A DNA stretch of 64,000 nt, taken from NCBI RefSeq assembly GCF_000023925.1, contig NC_013169.1, positions 1,240,001 through 1,304,000 of the forward strand. The letters run 5' to 3'. Source of the DNA: Kytococcus sedentarius DSM 20547. Its GTDB lineage: Bacteria > Actinomycetota > Actinomycetes > Actinomycetales > Dermatophilaceae. The notes below the pieces were generated by a model that was given only the letters and a program-made list of their open reading frames with translations, was not told the origin of the DNA and made no database searches. Below, piece by piece: positions 40,313 through 49,431 of the stretch. Both the position numbers and the translations under genes were made by a program. How positions within the stretch are numbered: position 1 is the first letter of the stretch; the number at the start of each line of letters is the position of its first letter.

Positions 40313-41392
40313 GTGACGAGCCACGCCGGCCTGGACCCCGCGCGGGACGCAGACATCCTGATCGAGCAGGGTGAGCACACCCGCGAGGGTGCTGCCGACG
40401 CCAACCCGTTCCGCGATGGCGAGGGTGACGGAGGGTCCAGCAGCCGGGCCGTGCAGGACCTGGCGAGCAAGTCGCCGGTCCAGATCGCCGTGCGCCGCCT
40501 GGCCTACGACAAGATCGCCATGATGTCGCTCGGCGTCGTGCTGCTCTTCGTGATCCTCGGCATCTTCGCGGAGACCATCAACTCGGCCCGTGGCGTCGAC
40601 CCGGTCCTCCAGGACACCACGTTCATCTCCCCGGGTGGTTACCCCACCTTCACCGCCAGCCCGGAGCACCCCTTCGGCATCGAGACCGGTACCGGGCGCG
40701 ACCTGCTGGCCCGGTGGCTCATCGGCATCCGGCCCTCGTTGATCATCGCCGTCGTCGCCGCGACCGCGGTCACGATCATCGGCACGGCGCTCGGCCTGCT
40801 CGCCGGCTATCTCGGCGGCATCGTCGACAACATCGTCTCGTTCATCATCGACGTGGTGCAGTCGCTGCCCTTCCTGCTGTTCGCCATCGCCCTGGTGCCG
40901 ATTGCCGTGAACCGTCTCGCGGGCAGCGACGGGGGGTTCATCAGCGACGACCAGGTGGCCGACATCCGGTTCGGGGTGCTGATCGTCGTGCTGATCATCT
41001 TCGGCTGGACCGGGTTGGCGCGTCTGGTGCGTGGCGAGGTCATCTCCATCCGCGAGCGGGAGTACGTGCAGGCGGCGCGGGCGCTCGGTGTGCCCACCAG
41101 CCAGATCCTGTCCAAGGAGATCCTGCCCAACCTCCTCAGCCCGATCATCGTCTCGCTCACGACGGCCATCCCCGCCTTCATCTCGGCCGAAGCGGGCCTG
41201 TCCCTGCTGGGGGTCGGCCTGCGCGAGCCGTCGGTCTCCTGGGGCCTGACCATCCAGTTCGCCCAGAACTCGTTCATGCAGCACCCGCTGTACATGTGGA
41301 TGCCCGTGATCGGCCTGTCCATGCTCGTCCTCGCGCTCAGCCTCTTGGGCGACGCCGTGAACGACGCCTTCAACCCCCACACCCGTCGCTGA
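40313..41392 (+). CDS. Peptide ABC transporter permease, DppC/OppC type
   Basis: A membrane subunit of a family 5 (dipeptide/oligopeptide/nickel) importer, 359 residues. A hydrophilic N-terminus of about 65 residues precedes the first membrane segment (IAMMSLGVVLLFVILGIFAE); five more follow. HPFGIETGTGRDLLARWLIG is the OppC signature, and the EAA loop that docks the ATPase is YVQAARALGVPTSQILSKEI. GTG 40313 has AGGAG at 40301-40305. It is the first gene of the cluster, ahead of the binding-protein gene, which is an uncommon order. The gap 40160-40312 holds its promoter region and no gene. Confidence 0.9.
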   Translation: MTSHAGLDPARDADILIEQGEHTREGAADANPFRDGEGDGGSSSRAVQDLASKSPVQIAVRRLAYDKIAMMSLGVVLLFVILGIFAETINSARGVDPVLQDTTFISPGGYPTFTASPEHPFGIETGTGRDLLARWLIGIRPSLIIAVVAATAVTIIGTALGLLAGYLGGIVDNIVSFIIDVVQSLPFLLFAIALVPIAVNRLAGSDGGFISDDQVADIRFGVLIVVLIIFGWTGLARLVRGEVISIREREYVQAARALGVPTSQILSKEILPNLLSPIIVSLTTAIPAFISAEAGLSLLGVGLREPSVSWGLTIQFAQNSFMQHPLYMWMPVIGLSMLVLALSLLGDAVNDAFNPHTRR

Positions 41393-41453
41393 CCCCGGTC
41401 GACGACCCCACACACGTCCCCGGACTCACCGGGGCGCTCAGAAGGAGAATCCC

Positions 41454-43298
41454 ATGATGCGACTGACCAAGTTCGCAGCCGTCGCGGCCGCCGGCTCCCT
41501 CACCCTCGCGGCCTGCGGTGGCGACAGCCCGGCAGAGAACAACAACGAGAGCGGTGGCGGCGACAGCCCCACCACCTCCGCCGAGGAGTCCGGCGGTGAC
41601 GAGTCCTCCTCCGGTGACGAGTCCCCGTCCGGTGGTGGCGACGAGTCCTCCTCCGATGGTGGCGGCCAGGAGGCCTCTGCCGGCATGGTGCCCGACGCCG
41701 AGGGCCCCGCGGCCGAGGTCGAGGGTGCCAAGACCGGCGGCACGCTGCAGGTCCTGTCGCCCGGCGCCCCCACGACCTTCGACCCGTCGGCGCAGTTCTA
41801 CCAGGACGTCAACGCGATCCTGAACCTGACGACCCGTCGTCTGACGCAGTACCGCACGAACGCCGACGGCACCTCCGAGCTGGTGCCGGACCTCGCGACC
41901 GACCTCGGCCAGGTGTCCGACGACGGTCTCACCTGGACCTTCACCCTGAAGGACGACCTCACGTACGAGGACGGCTCGCCGATCACCGCGGAGGACGTCG
42001 CCTACGGCATCAAGCGCTCCTTCGCCGTCGACGAGCTCCCCGGTGGCCCCACCTACCAGATGGACTACCTGAAGGACGGGGACAAGTACAAGGGCCCCTA
42101 CCAGGACGGTGAGGACTTCGCCGGTGTGGAGGCGGTGGACGAGAAGACCATCGAGATCCACCTGCGCAACGAGTGGCCGACGCTGCCCTACTTCGCGTCC
42201 TTCACCCAGATGAGCCCCGTCCCGAAGGACAAGGACACCAAGGAGGAGTACGGCAACAAGCCCCTGGCCACCGGGCCGTACAAGTTCGAGGAGTACCAGC
42301 AGGGCGCCAAGCTGGTGCTGGCCAAGAACGACCAGTGGAACGCGGACAGCGACCCGGCCCGTCACCAGTTCCCGGACAAGATCGAGTTCACCTTCTCGGG
42401 TGACTACGACGCGCAGGGCCAGCAGATCGCGGCCAGCAACGGCCCCGACCAGTTCGCCATGAGCTACTCCGGTGTCCCCGGTGGTGTGGCCCAGCAGTTC
42501 CAGGGCGAGCTGAAGGACCGTCTGGCCACCGCGGCCAGCCCCTGTGTCTCCTACGTGTCCATGGACACCCGGAAGATCCCCATGGAGGTCCGCAAGGCCG
42601 TCGCCGCTGCTTGGCCGTACGACCAGATCCGCAAGGCCGCCGGCGCCACCGATCTGGACTACAGCCCGGCCATCAGCTACATGTCCACCTCGGTCCCCGG
42701 CTTCGAGCCGGAGCCCAGCGAGGGCCTGCCCGGTGAGGGCCAGGGCGACCCGGAGGCGGCCAAGAAGATGCTGGCCGACGCCGGGGAGGAGGGCTTCGAG
42801 CTCTCCTGGTACTACTCGGTGGACAACCCGGTGGCCCAGAAGACCAACGCCGCCCGCAAGCAGGCGCTGGAGGCCGCGGGCTTCACGGTCAAGGACCAGG
42901 GTGTGCCGCGCGCCGAGATCCGTGAGCTGATCCAGGCGTCCGACGCCGAGACCAACATGATGATGGGCCCGGCGGGCTGGTGCTACGACTGGCCGCAGGG
43001 TGACGCCGTGTACCCGGCCATCTTCCTGGGCTCGGTCCAGGACTCGGGCCACTCGGTGGGCTTCCTCGACGAGGAGAAGGTCAACGAGGAGATCGACCGC
43101 ATCAAGGCGCTGCCGTCCGAGGAGCAGGGTCCGGAGTGGACCAAGTTCGACAAGATGCTCCGTGACGAGTACCTCCCGGCCATCCCGACCGACGAGGGCA
43201 AGGCCACGGCGATCTTCGGTACCAAGGTGCACAACGTCCAGATCGACCCGAACCTGGGTATGCCGGACATGGCCGGCATCTGGGTCGACGGCGAGTGA
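41454..43298 (+). CDS. Peptide ABC transporter substrate-binding lipoprotein (SBP family 5)
   Basis: An extracytoplasmic lipoprotein that captures peptides for the importer, 614 residues. A signal peptide ends in the lipobox LTLAAC (Cys near residue 22), followed by a long Ser/Gly/Asp/Glu linker (residues 23-75). The family 5 fold then begins (GGTLQVLSPGAPTTFDPSAQ), with LATDLGQVSDDGLTWTFTLK and TAEDVAYGIKRSF typical of DppA/OppA. AAGGAGAA (41442-41449) serves ATG 41454 or, with better spacing, ATG 41457. A CCCCGG/CCGGGG hairpin (41418-41434) precedes it and a very stable hairpin follows, as expected for a subunit made in excess of the permeases. Confidence 0.92.
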   Translation: MMRLTKFAAVAAAGSLTLAACGGDSPAENNNESGGGDSPTTSAEESGGDESSSGDESPSGGGDESSSDGGGQEASAGMVPDAEGPAAEVEGAKTGGTLQVLSPGAPTTFDPSAQFYQDVNAILNLTTRRLTQYRTNADGTSELVPDLATDLGQVSDDGLTWTFTLKDDLTYEDGSPITAEDVAYGIKRSFAVDELPGGPTYQMDYLKDGDKYKGPYQDGEDFAGVEAVDEKTIEIHLRNEWPTLPYFASFTQMSPVPKDKDTKEEYGNKPLATGPYKFEEYQQGAKLVLAKNDQWNADSDPARHQFPDKIEFTFSGDYDAQGQQIAASNGPDQFAMSYSGVPGGVAQQFQGELKDRLATAASPCVSYVSMDTRKIPMEVRKAVAAAWPYDQIRKAAGATDLDYSPAISYMSTSVPGFEPEPSEGLPGEGQGDPEAAKKMLADAGEEGFELSWYYSVDNPVAQKTNAARKQALEAAGFTVKDQGVPRAEIRELIQASDAETNMMMGPAGWCYDWPQGDAVYPAIFLGSVQDSGHSVGFLDEEKVNEEIDRIKALPSEEQGPEWTKFDKMLRDEYLPAIPTDEGKATAIFGTKVHNVQIDPNLGMPDMAGIWVDGE

Positions 43299-43357
43299 TC
43301 ACCGGGTCGGGGGTGATCCCACGGGAGAACCCCTGACCGGTGGCTGAGCGCCACACC

Positions 43358-43389
43358 ACGGGTGGCGGGACCACGGTCCCGCCACCCGT
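43358..43389 (+). terminator. Strong intra-operon hairpin after the first binding-protein gene
   Basis: A perfect 15-bp inverted repeat (43358-43372 with 43375-43389) lies between the binding-protein gene and the next permease. It has no T tract, so it may stabilise the upstream mRNA 3' end or terminate part of the transcripts. Confidence 0.65.
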
Positions 43390-43464
43390 CCGGGCGGCTC
43401 CCCACGGAGCGCGCCCACCACGCCTTTTTCCGCACCACCCACCACCATCGTTCAGGAGTCCTGG

Positions 43465-44460
43465 GTGCTCGTCTACATCCTGCGCCGTCTGGCCATCTCG
43501 GCCGCCGTGCTCTTCTCGGTCATCCTCATCACCTTCGTGGTCTTCTTCCTGGGTCCCAGCGACCCCGCGGGGGCCATCTGTGGTGACTCGCCGTCGTGCA
43601 CGCCCGAGCGCGTCGACCAGATCGCCGCGGCCCTCGGGCTCGACGTGCCCATGCACCAGCAGTTCACCGACTTCGTCGGCGGCATCTTCATGGGGCGTGA
43701 GATCTCCAACGGCGCCTTCGTCAAGGTGTGCGAAGCCCCCTGCCTCGGGTGGAGCTACTACCGCAACGCCCCGGTGACCGAGCTCGTGCTGGACGCCTTC
43801 CCGGTGACTGCCTCGTTGGTCTTCGGCGGCATGATCGTCTACGTGATCCTCGCCCTGATCGCCGGTGTGGTGTCCGCAAAGTTCCGCGGGACCGCCCTGG
43901 ACCGCGTGATCGTGGGTGGCAGCCAGTTCATCAGCTCAATCCCCTACTACGTGTGCGCGCTGATCTTCTTCCTGTACGCGATGGTGTTCACCGGGATCGT
44001 GCCCCGCGCCGAGTGGCACAAGCCGTGGGAGGACCCCGTGGCCTGGTTCGTCGGCCTCATCGGGGTGTGGCTGTTCTACGGGACCTGGGCCTCGGCGGGG
44101 TACATCCGTTACGTCCGTGCCTCCATGATCGACGTGCAGAACTCCGACTACGTGCGTACCGCACGGGCCAAGGGGCTCGGCGAGACGGCCGTCAGCTACA
44201 AGCACGGCCTGCGCGCGGCGATCGCCCCCTTCGTCACCCTGGTGGGCATGTCGGTGGCCACCGAGCTCATGGGCGCCATCTTCACCGAGACGATCTTCGG
44301 CCTGCCCGGCATGGGCAAGCTCGCCATCGACTCCTTCCGACAGGACGACCTGCCGGTGATCGCCGGCACCGTGATGCTCGGCGCCGTGCTCGTCACCCTG
44401 GGCAACCTGATCGTCGACCTGCTCTACAGCGTCATCGACCCGCGCGTCCGGCTGCAGTGA
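43465..44460 (+). CDS. Peptide ABC transporter permease, DppB/OppB type
   Basis: The second permease subunit, 331 residues with six membrane segments. It begins MLVYILRRLAISAAVLFSVI, the usual DppB/OppB N-terminus. The extracytoplasmic loop carries two close Cys (ICGDSPSC) and another pair (KVCEAPCL), possibly disulfide-bonded. The EAA loop is YVRTARAKGLGETAVSYKHG, and the C-terminal signature is DLLYSVIDPRVRLQ. GTG 43465 has AGGAG at 43454-43458. Its stop overlaps an in-frame GTG (44457) that could start the next gene. Confidence 0.92.
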   Translation: MLVYILRRLAISAAVLFSVILITFVVFFLGPSDPAGAICGDSPSCTPERVDQIAAALGLDVPMHQQFTDFVGGIFMGREISNGAFVKVCEAPCLGWSYYRNAPVTELVLDAFPVTASLVFGGMIVYVILALIAGVVSAKFRGTALDRVIVGGSQFISSIPYYVCALIFFLYAMVFTGIVPRAEWHKPWEDPVAWFVGLIGVWLFYGTWASAGYIRYVRASMIDVQNSDYVRTARAKGLGETAVSYKHGLRAAIAPFVTLVGMSVATELMGAIFTETIFGLPGMGKLAIDSFRQDDLPVIAGTVMLGAVLVTLGNLIVDLLYSVIDPRVRLQ

Positions 44461-44498
44461 GCACCGCGACCCACCCCTCCGGACCCGAGGACCCCACC

Positions 44499-45593
44499 AT
44501 GACTCTCACGAACTCCACCCCCGACGACCCGCACGCGGTGTTCGCCCGCCCCGAGCTGGGGGAGCCGCTCCTGAAGGTGCGCGACCTGCAGGTCGCCTTC
44601 CCCACCGAGGACGGGCTGGTCCGCGCCGTCAACAGCCTGAGCTACGACGTCCACGCCGGCCGCACCCTCGCGGTGGTGGGGGAGTCGGGTTCCGGCAAGT
44701 CCGTCTCGACGATGGCCGTGATGGGCCTGCACGACCCCAAACGCACCCGGATGTCCGGCTCGATCCTGCTCGACGGACGGGAGATGGTGGGTGCCAGCCA
44801 GTCCCAGTTCCGCAAGATCCGCGGCAACGTGGCCTCCATGATCTTCCAGGACGCCCAGTCCTCGCTGCACCCCTACAAGCGGGTGGGGGACCAGATCGTC
44901 GAGGCCTACCGCGTGCACCACAACGTCTCGCGTTCCAAGGGCATGGCCCGGGCCGTGGAGATGCTGGACCGCGTCGGCATCCCCAACCCCCAGAAGCGCG
45001 CCCGGCAGTACCCCTTCGAGTTCTCCGGCGGCATGCGCCAGCGCGCGATGATCGCGCTGGGCCTGGTGAACGACCCCAAGCTGCTGATCGCCGACGAGCC
45101 CACCACGGCCCTGGACGTGACCGTGCAGGCCGCGATCCTGGACCTGCTCAAGGAGCTGCAGGACGAGTACGGGTCCGCCATCATCCTGATCACCCACGAC
45201 CTGGCCGTGGTCGCCGAGGTCGCCCACGACACGCTGGTGATGTACGCCGGGCGCGGCGTGGAGCGCGGTGACACCAAGGAGGTGCTCGCCGACCCGCGCC
45301 ATCCCTACACGCGCGGCCTGCTGGGCTCGGTGCCGAGCATCAGCGAGACGGTGGGCGACGAGCTGCGCCCCATCAAGGGTGCGCCCCCGAGCCTCACCCA
45401 CCTGCCCAGCGGCTGCTCGTTCAACCCGCGCTGCGAGTTCGCCTCGATGGTGCCGGAGGACCGCTGCCGCACCGACGTGCCCGGCCTCACGGTGCCGCCC
45501 GGCACCGACCACCGCCTCGTGCGCTGCCACCTGTCGGCCATGGGCGTCGACATCTCCACCGTCGACCCGACCCCCCAGGAGACCCTGCGATGA
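44499..45593 (+). CDS. Peptide ABC transporter ATP-binding protein, DppD/OppD type
   Basis: First of the two ATPase subunits that drive import, 364 residues. Walker A GESGSGKS, Q-loop IFQDAQSSLHPYKRVGDQI, signature FSGGMRQRAMIAL, Walker B LLIADEPTTALD and the switch His in LITHDLAVVAEV are intact. The C-terminal oligopeptide-transporter domain (HPYTRGLLGSVP, then GCSFNPRCEFA and two later Cys) holds four Cys, which in some OppD/DppD proteins bind an Fe-S cluster. ATG 44499 has GAGGA upstream; GTG 44457, overlapping the permease stop, is an in-frame alternative. It overlaps the next gene as ATGA. Confidence 0.92.
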   Translation: MTLTNSTPDDPHAVFARPELGEPLLKVRDLQVAFPTEDGLVRAVNSLSYDVHAGRTLAVVGESGSGKSVSTMAVMGLHDPKRTRMSGSILLDGREMVGASQSQFRKIRGNVASMIFQDAQSSLHPYKRVGDQIVEAYRVHHNVSRSKGMARAVEMLDRVGIPNPQKRARQYPFEFSGGMRQRAMIALGLVNDPKLLIADEPTTALDVTVQAAILDLLKELQDEYGSAIILITHDLAVVAEVAHDTLVMYAGRGVERGDTKEVLADPRHPYTRGLLGSVPSISETVGDELRPIKGAPPSLTHLPSGCSFNPRCEFASMVPEDRCRTDVPGLTVPPGTDHRLVRCHLSAMGVDISTVDPTPQETLR

Positions 45594-46654
45594 GCACCCG
45601 CATCGACGACGTCGTCGTCCACCCGCGCCGGTCCACCGCCGATCGCGAGGTGCTGCTCGAGGTCTCCGACCTCACCAAGCACTTCCCGATCACGGAGTAC
45701 CGCGGCGTCCTGCCCACCAAGAAGACCGTCAAGGCCGTCGATGGGGTGAGCTTCGACCTGGCCGCGGGGGAGACCCTCGGCCTGGTGGGCGAGTCCGGCT
45801 GTGGGAAGACCACCACCGGCCGCCTGGTGACGCGCCTGGAGCAGCCCACCTCCGGGTCCATCGTCTTCGAGGGCCAGGACATCGCCTCGTACTCCGAGGG
45901 CAAGCTGCGCCCGTTGCGCCGCGACATCCAGATGATCTTCCAGGACCCCTACGCTTCGCTGAATCCCCGGTACACGGTGGGCAACATCATCGCGACGCCG
46001 ATCCGGGTGCACAAGCTCATGCCCAAGAACAAGATCAAGGGCCGGGTGCAGGAGCTGCTGGAGCTGGTGGGCCTGAACCCCGAGCACATCAACCGGTACC
46101 CGAACGAGTTCTCCGGTGGGCAGCGGCAGCGCATTGGCATCGCCCGCGCGCTGGCCGTGGAGCCCCGTGTGATCGTGGCCGACGAGCCCGTGTCGGCGCT
46201 GGACGTCTCGATCCAGGCGCAGGTCATGAACCTGATGGAGAACCTGCGCCGTGAGTTCAACCTCGCCTTCGTGTTCGTGGCCCACGACCTCGGTGTGGTG
46301 CGCCACTTCTGCGACCGCGTGGCCGTGATGTACCTGGGCCGGATCGTGGAGATCGGCGACCGGGAGCAGATCTACGGCAACCCGCTCCACCCGTACACCC
46401 AGGCCCTGCTGTCCGCCGCACCGGACATCAACGTCGTGCGGGGTGTGGCCAGGCAGGAGCGCATCCGGCTCGAGGGCGACGTGCCGAGCCCCATCGACCC
46501 GCCCAGTGGGTGCAGCTTCCGGACGCGCTGCTGGAAGGCCCAGGAGGTGTGCGCCACCACGCCGCCGGCGCTGGAGTCCAAGGGCGACGACGCCCTGCAC
46601 CGGGCGGCCTGCCACTTCGCGGAGCCGCGCGCCATCACCGTCGAGACCGCCTGA
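45590..46654 (+). CDS. Peptide ABC transporter ATP-binding protein, DppF/OppF type
   Basis: Second ATPase subunit, 354 residues. DLTKHFPITEYRGVLPTKKT opens the domain; Walker A is GESGCGKTTTGRLV, then IFQDPYASLNPRYTVGNII, signature [15 protein letters not shown], Walker [15 protein letters not shown] and [19 protein letters not shown]. The C-terminal oligopeptide domain includes [15 protein letters not shown]. The ATG overlaps the previous stop. This is the last gene of the first importer cluster; alaS follows after 90 nt. Confidence 0.92.
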   Translation: MSTRIDDVVVHPRRSTADREVLLEVSDLTKHFPITEYRGVLPTKKTVKAVDGVSFDLAAGETLGLVGESGCGKTTTGRLVTRLEQPTSGSIVFEGQDIASYSEGKLRPLRRDIQMIFQDPYASLNPRYTVGNIIATPIRVHKLMPKNKIKGRVQELLELVGLNPEHINRYPNEFSGGQRQRIGIARALAVEPRVIVADEPVSALDVSIQAQVMNLMENLRREFNLAFVFVAHDLGVVRHFCDRVAVMYLGRIVEIGDREQIYGNPLHPYTQALLSAAPDINVVRGVARQERIRLEGDVPSPIDPPSGCSFRTRCWKAQEVCATTPPALESKGDDALHRAACHFAEPRAITVETA

Positions 46655-46665
46655 GGCCCTCGCGA

Positions 46666-46740
46666 TATCCTGCACCGTCGGTCTCCTGCGGGAGGCCGGC
46701 GGTGCAGCCGTGTGCCGAACTCGTCCCCATGATCAGGAGC
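46666..46740 (+). promoter_or_regulatory. alaS promoter and structured leader
   Basis: TATCCT (46666-46671) is a possible -10 box. The following leader has an imperfect long hairpin in which CTGCACCG near 46670 pairs with CGGTGCAG near 46709, enclosing CTCC/GGAG. The ribosome site AGGAG is at 46735-46739. No T-box consensus is present. Confidence 0.4.
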
Positions 46741-46744
46741 TGTG

Positions 46745-49426
46745 ATGGAAACCGCTGAGATCCGCCGCCGGTGGCTTGCCTACTTCGAGGGCAAGGACCA
46801 CGCCGTGGTGCCCAGCGCCCCCTTGATCCACGACGACCCGAACCTTCTGTTCGTCAACGCCGGGATGGTGCCCTTCAAGCCCTACCTGCTGGGGCAGCAG
46901 ACCCCGCCGTGGCAGCGTGCCACCAGCGTGCAGAAGTGCGTGCGCACCGGGGACATCGAGGAGGTCGGCAAGACCTCCCGCCACGGCACCTTCTTCCAGA
47001 TGAATGGCAACTTCTCCTTCGGTGACTACTTCAAGGCCGGCGCCATCTCCATGGCCTGGGAGTTCCTCACCACGCCCGAGGCCGGCGGGGGCCTGGGGCT
47101 GCGCAAGGACGACCTGTGGGCGACGGTCTACAACGACGACGACGAGGCCTTCGACCTCTGGCTCGAGCTCACGGACCTGCCCGCCGAGCGGATCGTGCGC
47201 CGGGACGAGGAGGACAACTACTGGAGCATGGGCGTGCCCGGCCCCGGTGGCCCCAGCTCGGAGATCTTCCTCGACCGCGGTGCCGAGTACGGCCGTGACG
47301 GCGGACCGGCGGTGGACGAGGACCGGTTCATGGAGATCTGGAACCTGGTCTTCATGCAGCACGAGCTCTCCGCGGTGCGTTCGAAGTCCGACTTCGACAT
47401 CGCGGGGAACCTGCCCCAGCAGAACATCGACACCGGCATGGGGCTCGAGCGCATCGCCTCGGTGCTGCAGGGGGTCGACAACCTCTACGAGATCGACCAG
47501 GTCTACCCGGTGCTGGACCGCGCCGCGGAGATGGCTGGCGTGGAGTACGGCGCGAGCTCGGGCCACATCGCCTCGGAGAGCCACCCGCACGACGTACACC
47601 TGCGCGTCGTCGCCGACCACGTGCGCTCGGGCCTGATGCTCATCGGCGACGGCGTGGTGCCCGGCAACGAGGGCCGCGGCTACGTGCTGCGCCGAATGCT
47701 GCGCCGCGCGGTGCGCTCCATGCGCCTGCTGGGCGTCACCGACCCCGCGCTGCCGGAGCTGCTGCCCATCTCCCGCGACCTGATGGGGGAGTCCTACCCC
47801 GAGCTGGTCTCGGGCTGGGACCGCATCAGCCAGATCGCCTACGCCGAGGAGGACGCCTTCCGCCGCACGCTGGAGGCCGGCACCACCATCTTCGACGTCG
47901 CCGCCGGCCAGACCAAGGACGCCGGCCAGAAGGTCTTCCCCGGTGACAAGGCCTTCGCCCTGCACGACACCTACGGTTTCCCGATCGACCTGACCCTCGA
48001 GATGGCCGCCGAGCAGGGGCTGGCCGTCGACGAGGCGGGCTTCCGCGGCCTCATGACCGAGCAGCGGGAGCGTGCGAAGGCCGACGCGCGGGCGAAGAAG
48101 TCCGGGCACGCGAACACCGAGGTGTGGCGCGAGCTGCGGTCCCTCGGCGCCACGGACTGGCGGGCCTACACCGACCTGGCCACTGACGGGCGCGTCGTCG
48201 GCCTGGTGCGTGACGGTGAGCGGGTGGGCGGGCTCTCGCAGGGTGAGACCGGCCAGGTGGTGCTGGACACCACGAGCTTCTACGCCGAGTCCGGTGGCCA
48301 GGTGGCCGACGCCGGCATCATCACCCTCGACGGGGCCCGCCTGGAGGTCGTCGACGTCCAGCGCCCCGTGAAGGGACTGGTCGCGCACACCGTGAAGGTC
48401 GCCTCCGGCGAGGTCACCGAGGGTGCCGATGCCCGCGCCGAGGTGGACCCCACGTGGCGCATCGAGGCCGCTCAGGCGCACTCGGGCACCCACGTGGTGC
48501 ACGCGGCGCTGCGGCAGGTGCTGGGCCCCTCGGCCCTGCAGTCCGGTTCGTACAACAAGCCCGGTTACCTGCGGCTCGACTTCGCGTGGAACGGCGCGCT
48601 CGATGCGGCGACCCGCAGCGAGCTGGAGGAGGTCGCGAACCTCGCGGTGCGCGACGACCTGCCAGTCTCCGCACACTGGATGAGCCTGCCGGCCGCCCGT
48701 GAGTGGGGCGCCCTGGCCCTGTTCGGTGAGACCTACGACGAGGACGTCCGCGTCATCGAGATCGGTGGCCCCTGGTCGCGCGAGCTCTGCGGTGGCACGC
48801 ACGTGCAGCACTCCTCGCAGATCGGTGCGCTTACGCTCACCGGTGAGTCCTCGGTGGGCTCCGGGTCGCGCCGGTTGGAGGCCTTCGTCGGCCTGAACGC
48901 CCTGCGCCACCTGGCCACCGAGCGGGCGCTGGTCGCCGAGCTGAGCACCATCGCCGGTGTGCAGCCGACCGAGCTGAAGGACAAGGTCTCCCAGCTGGTG
49001 GCCCGGTTGAAGGAGACCGAGCGGGAGATCACCGCCATGAAGCGCCAGCAGGCACAGGGCGCCACGGCCGGCCTGGTCGACGAGGCCGAGCAGGTGGGTG
49101 GCATCCGGCTGGTCACCAAGGAGCTGCCCGAGGTGGACGGTGGCGACCTGCGCACGGTGGCGCAGGACGTGCGGGGCCGGTTCGGCGACGCAGCGGCCGC
49201 AGTGGCGCTGGTCTCCACCGCGGGGGCCAAGCCGGTAGTTGTGGTGGCCACCACCCAGGCCGCCCGTGACGCCGGGGTCAAGGCCGGGGCACTGGTGAAG
49301 GCCGCGGCCACCGCCCTCGGCGGCGGTGGCGGCGGCAAGGACGACCTCGCGCAGGGCGGCGGGCAGGACAACTCCCGCGCCGCCGACGCGCTGGCCGCCA
49401 TCCGCGCCGCGGTCGCGAACGCCTGA
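46745..49426 (+). CDS. alaS: Alanine-tRNA ligase
   Basis: A class II synthetase with editing activity, 893 residues. Catalytic core: FVNAGMVPFKPYLLGQQTPP, GKTSRHGTFFQMNGNFSFGD and GMGLERIASVLQG. The editing domain has the zinc-ligand pairs HSGTHVVHAALRQ and CGGTHV. A C-terminal coiled coil (LKDKVSQLVARLKETEREI) and the C-Ala domain with the usual Gly-rich GGGGGGKDDLAQGGG end follow. ATG 46745 (METAEIRRRWLAYFEGKDH) is preferred over GTG 46742 for its spacing to AGGAG. It heads the conserved alaS-ruvX-mltG-aroE cluster. Confidence 0.96.
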   Translation: METAEIRRRWLAYFEGKDHAVVPSAPLIHDDPNLLFVNAGMVPFKPYLLGQQTPPWQRATSVQKCVRTGDIEEVGKTSRHGTFFQMNGNFSFGDYFKAGAISMAWEFLTTPEAGGGLGLRKDDLWATVYNDDDEAFDLWLELTDLPAERIVRRDEEDNYWSMGVPGPGGPSSEIFLDRGAEYGRDGGPAVDEDRFMEIWNLVFMQHELSAVRSKSDFDIAGNLPQQNIDTGMGLERIASVLQGVDNLYEIDQVYPVLDRAAEMAGVEYGASSGHIASESHPHDVHLRVVADHVRSGLMLIGDGVVPGNEGRGYVLRRMLRRAVRSMRLLGVTDPALPELLPISRDLMGESYPELVSGWDRISQIAYAEEDAFRRTLEAGTTIFDVAAGQTKDAGQKVFPGDKAFALHDTYGFPIDLTLEMAAEQGLAVDEAGFRGLMTEQRERAKADARAKKSGHANTEVWRELRSLGATDWRAYTDLATDGRVVGLVRDGERVGGLSQGETGQVVLDTTSFYAESGGQVADAGIITLDGARLEVVDVQRPVKGLVAHTVKVASGEVTEGADARAEVDPTWRIEAAQAHSGTHVVHAALRQVLGPSALQSGSYNKPGYLRLDFAWNGALDAATRSELEEVANLAVRDDLPVSAHWMSLPAAREWGALALFGETYDEDVRVIEIGGPWSRELCGGTHVQHSSQIGALTLTGESSVGSGSRRLEAFVGLNALRHLATERALVAELSTIAGVQPTELKDKVSQLVARLKETEREITAMKRQQAQGATAGLVDEAEQVGGIRLVTKELPEVDGGDLRTVAQDVRGRFGDAAAAVALVSTAGAKPVVVVATTQAARDAGVKAGALVKAAATALGGGGGGKDDLAQGGGQDNSRAADALAAIRAAVANA

Positions 49427-49431
49427 GCACC

